Source: Pandoraea faecigallinarum (GTDB lineage: Bacteria; Pseudomonadota; Gammaproteobacteria; Burkholderiales; Burkholderiaceae). Taken from it: a DNA stretch of 64,000 nt. The translations under genes were made by a program, and so were the position numbers. Shown here one piece after another: positions 57,752 to 64,000 of the stretch. A model generated the notes under the pieces. It saw only the letters and a program-made list of their open reading frames with translations, did not search any database and was not told the DNA's origin. The stretch lies in NCBI RefSeq assembly GCF_001029105.3, contig NZ_CP011807.3:1054001-1118000 (forward strand). Reading direction: 5' to 3'. The number at the start of each line of letters is the position of its first letter. The stretch's first letter is position 1.

Positions 57752-57842
57752 GGGGCGGTCCGTGACGAAGCGAAGTCGGGACGCCCCCACGTGGCGACAC
57801 GCGGGGGCGGGGGCGCGTCGATGACGCGGGCTGTACTCAACG

Positions 57843-57875
57843 GGTATTCAGCCGGTATTCAGCCGGTGTTCAGCG
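57843..57875. repeat. Three tandem copies of an 11-base unit
   Basis: GGTATTCAGCC, GGTATTCAGCC, GGTGTTCAGCG lie head to tail in the spacer between mgoD and the aminotransferase gene. Copies one and two are identical. It could be a regulator-binding array or polymerase slippage. Confidence 0.6.
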
Positions 57876-57880
57876 GCGAC

Positions 57881-58375
57881 TCAGGCGCCGTTGAACATCT
57901 TGCGCAGATTGTCCATCGCCATCTTGAGGAAACCGACGGCGAAGGCGTCGAACGCCGGTTGGTCCTTCGGATTGCCCGAGCGGGCTTCCCCGACGATGCG
58001 ATAGGTCGCCGTACACGCTTTGTCGCCGCGCGGCACGACTTCCATCGACGCCCACATGTTGCCGATGTCGAACGTGGTGTAGATCAGCGTCCAGCTCATC
58101 GTCATGGCGTCGTCGTCGCGCGTGTTGAGTTGCTCGACGACCAGATCGCCACCGGTGAAGTGTTTGTGGCGCAGTGAGCGCGGGCCGGTCGCCGTTCCCG
58201 TCATCTGAATGTATTCGAGACCAGTGACGAAGCGGTTGTAGCCGTCGAAGCGCCCCACGATGTTCCAGACGTCGCGCGCCGGGGCATCGAGCTCGGCAAC
58301 CCCGGCGTGAACGGTCGTCGTGAGGTTGTGGATCAGCGTATCGGGTTGCAGTTCGGTGCGGACTTTTTGCAGCAT
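57881..58375 (-). CDS. mgoD: SRPBCC (polyketide cyclase/dehydrase-like) protein of the diazeniumdiolate cluster
   Basis: 164 residues, START/SRPBCC fold: VHAGVAELDAPARDVWNIVGRFDGYNRF, YTTFDIGNMWASMEVVPRGDKACTATYRI. Such proteins bind hydrophobic small molecules in a cavity. In the mgo/pvf operons the last gene encodes this type. GAGGAG lies 8 bases before the ATG at 58375. It is 86 bases behind the NRPS gene. Role inferred from gene order: handling or shaping the released product. Confidence 0.75.
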   Translation of the reverse strand: MLQKVRTELQPDTLIHNLTTTVHAGVAELDAPARDVWNIVGRFDGYNRFVTGLEYIQMTGTATGPRSLRHKHFTGGDLVVEQLNTRDDDAMTMSWTLIYTTFDIGNMWASMEVVPRGDKACTATYRIVGEARSGNPKDQPAFDAFAVGFLKMAMDNLRKMFNGA

Positions 58376-58461
58376 GATGAACTCCTCGATAGAAAAAATG
58401 GACTGCGCGAAAAATCGGATCGTGCAAAGGTGTGACGCCATTCGGACGTTCGGCTCGACGC

Positions 58462-61400
58462 TCAGGCGACCGAAGCCGCTTCCGTCTCGCGTTCGTTGCG
58501 CCGGGTACCGCTGCCGCCCGGCTCGGGCAGGAATCCGCTGTCGATGAGATAGCGGAAGTGATGTGTGAGAAGCTCGGCATCCTTGCGCGGATACGCGAGA
58601 CCGAGGCGCGCGAGGGTCTGTGCGGTTTGCCGGTGCGCAATGCGCGCCATGTCGCCGATGTCTTCCTGGCTGTCGTCGAGGTAGAACGCGACGACGTCGA
58701 ACAGCGCGTTGCTCTCGTCGATGGAGGTGAGCCGGTTGCGCCAGTCTGCCGGCTCTTCGAGGGCGAGCGAGTAGCCGCATTGGGCGAGCGCGCCGAGGTA
58801 GTCCTCCCATGTCAGCGGCTGTGGGTTTTGAAGATGGAACACGCGCAGTTCGCGCTGCGGATCGGTCGTGCAGCGCACGATCGCACGCGCCAGGAAGTCG
58901 ACCGGCGTGAAGTCGAATTCCGTGTCGCCGGCGGGCGCGGCGCCCAGTTGCAGCGAGCCCTTCACCAGCAGCAGGATCCGGTTGCGCGCCGGTTGGCACA
59001 GGCCGGTGGCGGCCACGCCCGTGATATTGCCCGGACGCAGGATCGTCGCGTCGATGCCCCGCTGCGCGGCCTCCCACACCAGATGCTCGGCGACCCACTT
59101 GGTCACGTTGTAACCGTTGTTCACGAAGGCGGGCGCGTTGCGGGCCGGGCCCTGCTCCAGCACGTGCCCGTTGGCGTCGACAGCGCTTGCGGCGGACAGC
59201 GTCGAGACGAAGTGCATCGACTTGTTGCGGAACTCGCAGGCGAGGCGCAACAGTTCGAGCGTCGCGCCGACGTTGGCGTCGTAGAGATACGGATAGTCGT
59301 AGACGTGGTTGACGTGCGCACCGTTGTGATAGATCGCGTCGATGTCGCGGGCGAGCGTTCGCCAGGTCTGCGGCGGCAGCCCGAGCCGGGGCTGCGCCAG
59401 ATCGCCGAGGACGACTTTCAGCCGCGGATGTCCGGCAAGGGACGCGAGCCCGTTGGCCTGCAACGCCTGAGCCAGCCGCGCTTCGCCTTCCTTCTGGCTG
59501 GCCGCCCGCACCATGCAATGCACGGTTGCCGGCGTTTGCGCGATCAGCTCGGCAGCGATGAACGTGCCGAGAAAGCCGTTCGCACCGGTGAGCAGAATCG
59601 CGCGCGCACCGTCGGCGACCGGACGCAACCCGTCGACCGGACGGATGTCCTCGGGCAGCGCCATGTCGTCGAAGACCCGCTGAGGAATCCGCTCGCCTTT
59701 GTCCACGTCGTCGTTCGCCAGCAGCGAGGCCAGCGCGGCGATGGTGGGCCGCTCCATGAAGCGTGCGAGCGGGGCATTGCCGCCGAACTCCTTCTTGACG
59801 GCGAGCATCAGACGCGAGACCAGCAGCGAATGGCCGCCGAGATTGAAGAACGAGTCGTCCTTGCCGATCTCGAACGGTTCGAGATCCAACAGGCGCGCCC
59901 ACAACGCGCGAAGGTCGGATTCGGTCTGCGTGAGCGGTTCCTGTGCCTTCGCTTCATCGGGCAGGACACGTTGCACGGACAGCCGCGCAAGCGCGCCGCG
60001 GTCGATCTTGCCGTTGTGAGTGGCGGGCAGCGCATCGAGTGCCACGATCTCGTACGGCACCATGTAATCCGGCAGGCGCGCCACCAGCAGGTCCCGCAGC
60101 GCGTCGCCCGTGGCCCCGGCAATCAGCGCGCGGGCGACGAAGCCGCGAATACGCTTGCGCTCGTCGACCACGCACGCGCATTGACCGAACAATCCCGTGG
60201 CCAGCGCGGCGGACTCGATCTCGCCGAGTTCCACACGAAAACCGCGGATCTTGACCTGCGCGTCGCGCCGGCCGACGAAGTGAAGTGCACCGTCTTCATC
60301 CCACTGCACGATGTCGCCGGTGCGATAGAGGTGCTCGTCATGCGCGTGCGGCCATGCGCCGTTCGGGTCGGCGAACGGATTCGGCACGAAGCTCCGCCCG
60401 GTCAGATCGGTCCGGTGCAGATAGCCGTCCGCCACACCGGCGCCGGCCACGCACAACTCGCCCTGTTCGCCGGTCAGCGCCGGTTGCCCGGTTTGCGTCA
60501 GAACATAGCAACGCGTGTTTGCCATCGGACGGCCGACCATCCGGTTGCTGTCACCTTCCCTGAGCCGCGCGATGGTCACGAGGACGGTGCATTCCGCCGG
60601 GCCGAAGATGTTGTGGAAATCGCGCCCCCGGCTCCAGCGCGCAATCGTTTCCGGAAAGCAGACATCGCCGCCGGTGAGCAGATGCCGCAGCGCCGGCCAC
60701 CTGGCGTCGGGCATCACGCCGAGCAGGGCTGGCGGCAAGAACGCGTGCGTGACGGCTTCGCGCTCGATCAGCGCGCTGAGTTCGTCCAGGGCGTGGCGCT
60801 GCGCTTCGGTCGGAATCACCAGCATCGCCCCGGCGAGGAACGTCGGAAAAATGTCGAGCAGCGAGACGTCGAACGCCACCGTGCAGAACTGCAATGCCCG
60901 CGAACTGGCGTCCATGCCGATGTAATCGCGATACCAGTGGCAGAAGTGCACGATGTTGCGGTGGGTGAGCATCACGCCCTTGGGCGTGCCGGTGGACCCG
61001 GAGGTGAAGATCGTAATGGCGCAGCGGCTCGCGCGCTCCGCAAAGCGTTCCACCGGCCATGCCGTCACGCCGATGGCAACTTCCGCGACATCCTCGGCAT
61101 TCAGCGAACGCAGGCGCACGACTTTGACGTCAAGCCCGTCGAGCGCGCTGGCATCGAAGTCGTCGCCGGTAATCAGACAGGTGGCGCGGCTTTGCTCGAC
61201 GGTCTGGCGCACCCGCTCGGGCGGAAACGACGGATCGAGCGGGGCGTACGCCGCCCCCGCGCCGATGGCCCCCAGAATCGCTGTGTAAAGCAGGCGGGAT
61301 TTCGGCAGGCGCACGGCGATGACGTGCGGCGAGTCATCCGCCGGCAGCGTCGCCGGAAGCAAGGCGGCGAGGTCGTTGGCAAGTTTCATCGACGCGGCGA

Positions 61401-62082
61401 CGAATGTGCGGTAATCGACGTCGCCATGTTCGTCGCGCAATGCGATGGCCGTGGGCGTTGCGATCGCGCGGCGGGACACCATCTCGGGCAGCGACGGCTC
61501 CAGCGCGACGGTACGCGCCGTCTCGTTGCTCGCATGCCAGCCGGACAGGCGGTGCAGGTCCAGCAGCACACTGCCGGGCATGGGCGCCGCGATGCCACGC
61601 GCGGCGAGCGCCTGCGGCGTGAGAATGTCGCGCCCGAGCTGGCTGACGATGTCCACGAGCATCCCTTCGGCCTCGGCGTCGATCTGCGCGACCAGATCGG
61701 CCCCGCAGCGCGGCGTGCCGAATTCGCAGGCGGCGGTGGCGACATCGACCGCCCCGCGCACGCCTTGCCATTGCCATGTCAGCGTCGCGGCGGACGGCGG
61801 AAAGGCGGGGGCGTAGGCGCGAAACGTCAGCACGTGTGCGGCGTGGCAGGCGATTTCCGCGGGCTTGTCGTGCACGCCTTCGCCACAATCGATGCGCCAC
61901 TCGACCGTCACCGGCGCAGCTCCCGGCGACGGCACCGCTGCCCCCAATTGGGCGGCCATCTCCGCGAGCGGCCCGCCCGTATGGCACAACGGGACCACAT
62001 CGTGTCCCATGTCGTGAAGGGCCGCGAACAGACGCGCCCCGAGACGGTTGTTCCCTGCGATGGCGAAGGAAATCGCTCTCAT
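58462..62082 (-). CDS. mgoA: NRPS with A, T and thioester-reductase domains (MgoA/PvfC-like)
   Basis: 1206 residues, the size of MgoA. A ~190-residue N-terminal region of unclear fold; adenylation ~195-700 (FTSGSTGTPKGV ~359, NIFGPAEC ~491, YRTGD ~586, Lys692 in HNGKIDR); carrier ~715-790 with Ser752 in NLGGHSLL; reductase ~825-1190 (LTGANGFLG ~831, YNVTK 991-995). It would load one amino acid and release it by NADPH reduction. Reading the A-domain pocket by hand I get D-V-L-F-L-G-I-V-L-K, which shares six positions with the Leu code I remember (DAWFLGNVVK). GAGGAA precedes the ATG at 62082. Confidence 0.85.
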   Translation of the reverse strand: MRAISFAIAGNNRLGARLFAALHDMGHDVVPLCHTGGPLAEMAAQLGAAVPSPGAAPVTVEWRIDCGEGVHDKPAEIACHAAHVLTFRAYAPAFPPSAATLTWQWQGVRGAVDVATAACEFGTPRCGADLVAQIDAEAEGMLVDIVSQLGRDILTPQALAARGIAAPMPGSVLLDLHRLSGWHASNETARTVALEPSLPEMVSRRAIATPTAIALRDEHGDVDYRTFVAASMKLANDLAALLPATLPADDSPHVIAVRLPKSRLLYTAILGAIGAGAAYAPLDPSFPPERVRQTVEQSRATCLITGDDFDASALDGLDVKVVRLRSLNAEDVAEVAIGVTAWPVERFAERASRCAITIFTSGSTGTPKGVMLTHRNIVHFCHWYRDYIGMDASSRALQFCTVAFDVSLLDIFPTFLAGAMLVIPTEAQRHALDELSALIEREAVTHAFLPPALLGVMPDARWPALRHLLTGGDVCFPETIARWSRGRDFHNIFGPAECTVLVTIARLREGDSNRMVGRPMANTRCYVLTQTGQPALTGEQGELCVAGAGVADGYLHRTDLTGRSFVPNPFADPNGAWPHAHDEHLYRTGDIVQWDEDGALHFVGRRDAQVKIRGFRVELGEIESAALATGLFGQCACVVDERKRIRGFVARALIAGATGDALRDLLVARLPDYMVPYEIVALDALPATHNGKIDRGALARLSVQRVLPDEAKAQEPLTQTESDLRALWARLLDLEPFEIGKDDSFFNLGGHSLLVSRLMLAVKKEFGGNAPLARFMERPTIAALASLLANDDVDKGERIPQRVFDDMALPEDIRPVDGLRPVADGARAILLTGANGFLGTFIAAELIAQTPATVHCMVRAASQKEGEARLAQALQANGLASLAGHPRLKVVLGDLAQPRLGLPPQTWRTLARDIDAIYHNGAHVNHVYDYPYLYDANVGATLELLRLACEFRNKSMHFVSTLSAASAVDANGHVLEQGPARNAPAFVNNGYNVTKWVAEHLVWEAAQRGIDATILRPGNITGVAATGLCQPARNRILLLVKGSLQLGAAPAGDTEFDFTPVDFLARAIVRCTTDPQRELRVFHLQNPQPLTWEDYLGALAQCGYSLALEEPADWRNRLTSIDESNALFDVVAFYLDDSQEDIGDMARIAHRQTAQTLARLGLAYPRKDAELLTHHFRYLIDSGFLPEPGGSGTRRNERETEAASVA

Positions 62083-62092
62083 GGCTCGTTCC

Positions 62093-63016
62093 TCACAGAT
62101 ATTGCGCGATGGCCGCGCGAGTGGGTTCGTGGTCGAGCAGCCCCGCCATCTTCAGGAACTTGCGGATGTTGACGATCATCGGGTGCTGGTTCGTGATGGG
62201 ATACGCGCCGACCATGTCGTTCGCGATCTGTTCGCGCGTGGCGGCGGGCAGATCGAGCGTGCCGATCAGGCGCCGGTCGAATTCGAGCTGTAGCTCGTTG
62301 GTCAGGTATTCGCGCAGGAAAAATGGCAGGCCGCGGCCGAGTTCCACGCGTGCCGCCTCGTCGATCTCGGACCAGTAGAGCTTGACCAGATTGATCCAGA
62401 ACACCGAGTGACGGCCTTCGTCGGCCAGGTGATCGGCCATCACGCCCTTGACCGAGCGCTTGAGCGTGTTGTCGCGCGAGAAAGCCGCGACCTCCGCCGT
62501 CACGGTGTTCTCGGAGATGGCGACGCCGAGCAGTTCCATGCCAGCGGCGTATTGCGGCGGCACGTATTCCATCGCTCGTGGAATCGCACGCGAGAGTTCG
62601 ATTTCCCGGTTCTGTTCGATGGGGCCGATGCCGGTGCTGCGCTCGACCTGATCGAGGTAATCCATCGCCACGTAGGCGTGGTAGTTCTCGTCGATCACGA
62701 CCGACATGGCGTCGCTGCGGCAGGCGAACGGAAACTCGAACGGGAAGCGCGACTTCGCGATGGCCAGCGCGGTGCGGTTGACGATTTCCGTCTCGAAGAT
62801 GATGACGTCGTTGATGTACTTGTAAAAGCTCTGCAGCAGGATGTAGTCCTGCACGTCACGGCCGGCGTCGATGACGGCGGGATGCGCATACAATGGCTGG
62901 CGCTCGACGGGGTAGTAGCTCAGATCGTCGTCTTCGACGATGCGGCGCGGGCGCGACCGGATCGTGGCGCGTTGTTCCCATTGGTCAGCGTGGCTGACGT
63001 AACTCTGCAATGACAT
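62093..63016 (-). CDS. mgoC: AurF-like diiron N-oxygenase
   Basis: 307 residues, ferritin-like p-aminobenzoate N-oxygenase family. Candidate diiron ligands Glu75, Glu110, His113, Glu169, His196, Glu200 and His203 reproduce the AurF pattern (E, ExxH, E, HxxxExxH) with almost the same spacings (35 residues between the first two Glu and 27 before the third His). In mgo/pvf systems this enzyme oxidises the amino nitrogen of the amino acid or its carrier-bound form. The NRPS start follows its stop by 10 bases. Confidence 0.85.
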   Translation of the reverse strand: MSLQSYVSHADQWEQRATIRSRPRRIVEDDDLSYYPVERQPLYAHPAVIDAGRDVQDYILLQSFYKYINDVIIFETEIVNRTALAIAKSRFPFEFPFACRSDAMSVVIDENYHAYVAMDYLDQVERSTGIGPIEQNREIELSRAIPRAMEYVPPQYAAGMELLGVAISENTVTAEVAAFSRDNTLKRSVKGVMADHLADEGRHSVFWINLVKLYWSEIDEAARVELGRGLPFFLREYLTNELQLEFDRRLIGTLDLPAATREQIANDMVGAYPITNQHPMIVNIRKFLKMAGLLDHEPTRAAIAQYL

Positions 63017-63179
63017 GGCGTTGCCTCGGAAAATGGGGGGACGGCAGTAAGCCTTCGACCAGTGTCGGCCGGCGCACGGTGAGACGGATGGCGGATGGCG
63101 GGCGTGTCCGGCGCGCGATGGGCAGGGTGTCGCCCGATCGCTTACGCCGTGACGGCCCGCCCGGCCGACGCCGGCCGCC

Positions 63180-63974
63180 TCACGCAGCGACGGCTTCCTT
63201 CTGCGTCGCCACGATATGCTCGTGCAGGCCGTCCCACAAACGCAGGCGCTCGTCGATGGCGCGCAGGCCGGCTTCGAGCGCTTCGACGAGCAGGCGTTCG
63301 TCGTTGTTGGCGGCTTCGACGATCATGGCGCGCGCGGCCGGGCCGTGTTCGCCGGAGTCCACCTCGATGTGGCGTTCGAGATAGAAGGTGAGCAGCGGCA
63401 CGCTCTTCGGATCGATCTGCCAGCCGTCAAGCAGCGTGCGGAACATGTCGGGGATCACATTCTCGCGGCCGTAGAAGAAGTTGCCGAGCACCTGATGTGT
63501 CTTGCCTTCGTAACAGGTCGCAAAGGTCGAATTGACGAAACGAAGCACGGGGGCGGGGGCTTCGACGGCAGCCAGTGCGGCGCTCACGCTGTGACCGGCG
63601 ACCAGCAGGTCGATGAGTTTTTCGATCTGACGCGTATCGGCGCCGACATCGCGCATCGCCGCAAGGTACAGATCGAAGTGGCTCATCGGGCCTTGTGGCG
63701 TCTCGTCGCATTCTTCGCCGAGTACGATCTCGTTGATCAGACGCGCGGCATGAATGTTACGCGGGGCGATCCACGGCAGCGTGATCGTCGTGAGGTCCGC
63801 CTGAAGGCGCTTGACCAGTGACATGAAATCCCAGACGGCGAAAACGTGCCACTCCATGAACGTCTGCAAGCCCTGCATCGATTCGATGGAGTGGAATACG
63901 GGGTGATGTGCAAGCGTCGCGTGATGTTCCTTGATCTGACGTTCGAGATGTTCGATCTTGTCCACGATAGGCAT
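63180..63974 (-). CDS. mgoB: DUF3050-type haem-oxygenase-like diiron protein
   Basis: 264 residues, all helical. [33 protein letters not shown] and [11 protein letters not shown] are typical of DUF3050; His202, Asp206 and His210 (HxxxDxxxH) with Glu41, His43 and Glu82 could form the metal site. HO-like diiron oxygenases carry out N-oxidation and N-N chemistry. The ATG at 63974 is only ~25 bases from the window edge, so the promoter is not seen; AAGG immediately precedes it. First visible gene of the mgoBCAD-like run. Confidence 0.78.
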   Translation of the reverse strand: MPIVDKIEHLERQIKEHHATLAHHPVFHSIESMQGLQTFMEWHVFAVWDFMSLVKRLQADLTTITLPWIAPRNIHAARLINEIVLGEECDETPQGPMSHFDLYLAAMRDVGADTRQIEKLIDLLVAGHSVSAALAAVEAPAPVLRFVNSTFATCYEGKTHQVLGNFFYGRENVIPDMFRTLLDGWQIDPKSVPLLTFYLERHIEVDSGEHGPAARAMIVEAANNDERLLVEALEAGLRAIDERLRLWDGLHEHIVATQKEAVAA

Positions 63975-64000
63975 CCTTGTGATAACGAAATGAAATCAAC

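Noticed and set aside
58432..62172. A 1246-codon open frame on the plus strand antisense to the NRPS gene
   Set aside because: Composition is Arg/His/Asp/Gln-rich with no fold motifs. The minus-strand frame has complete A, T and reductase motifs. Long antisense frames are common in GC-rich DNA.
57881..63974. The cluster as a fragin (ham) locus
   Set aside because: The extra ham genes, including a second NRPS with condensation domain, are not present within the window. Only the shared core is seen, though the left-of-promoter side lies beyond the edge.

Overview
The window reads as a high-GC (mid-60s percent by eye) chromosome segment of a soil or plant-associated betaproteobacterium. A proteobacterial cyo oxidase, an OmpC-type porin, AAHS-family aromatic transporters, a complete upper protocatechuate branch and many LysR regulators point to Burkholderiales. 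Pandoraea or a close relative is my best guess from memory, but the sequence alone does not prove the genus. Coding density is high. I saw no tRNA, rRNA, IS element, prophage or CRISPR array.

Layout. 0-5 kb: cyoABC (bo-type ubiquinol oxidase, minus strand, running off the left edge), divergent from an MHS-type MFS transporter. 5-13.4 kb: LysR regulator divergent from a complete peptide ABC importer (two ATPases, binding protein, two permeases) plus a gamma-glutamyltransferase. 13.4-17.2 kb: PhzS-like FAD monooxygenase with an aromatic-acid transporter, divergent from a LysR gene. 17.4-22.4 kb: an unusual chemosensory-like operon (membrane CheA-like kinase, soluble-tipped MCP fragment, two CheX/CheC-like proteins, CheY) with no CheW, CheR or CheB. 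22.6-33.3 kb: hydroxycinnamate (ferulate/p-coumarate) regulon: MarR repressor, transporter, porin, ech, vdh, fcs, acyl-CoA dehydrogenase, amidohydrolase, with three copies of one palindromic operator. 33.3-42.4 kb: pcaQ, pcaHG, pcaBCD, an AraC regulator, pobA and pcaK. 42.4-49.2 kb: DUF72 protein, a MarR/ClC pair, a small islet of unrecognised genes, an RhlE-type helicase and a truncated beta-propeller gene. 49.4-51.8 kb: ahpC-ahpF. 51.9-57.8 kb: Sfp-type phosphopantetheinyl transferase, aldo/keto reductase, a sigma-54 activator without a sensor domain, a LysR gene and a PLP aminotransferase. 57.9-64 kb: a four-gene cluster in the order HO-like oxygenase, AurF-like N-oxygenase, NRPS (A-T-reductase), SRPBCC protein.

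How it fits together. Ferulate and p-coumarate enter by the porin and MFS carrier. Fcs, Ech and Vdh shorten them to vanillate or 4-hydroxybenzoate. PobA turns 4-hydroxybenzoate into protocatechuate, and PcaHG, PcaB, PcaC and PcaD carry that to 3-oxoadipate. The later steps (pcaIJ, pcaF) and vanillate demethylase are not in the window. The last cluster has the gene content and order of the Pseudomonas mgoBCAD/pvfABCD and Burkholderia ham core, which make diazeniumdiolate signals (leudiazen, valdiazen). The nearby phosphopantetheinyl transferase could prime its carrier domain.

The two most interesting stretches are the diazeniumdiolate-type signal cluster at the right edge and the CheW-less chemosensory-like operon at 17-22 kb.
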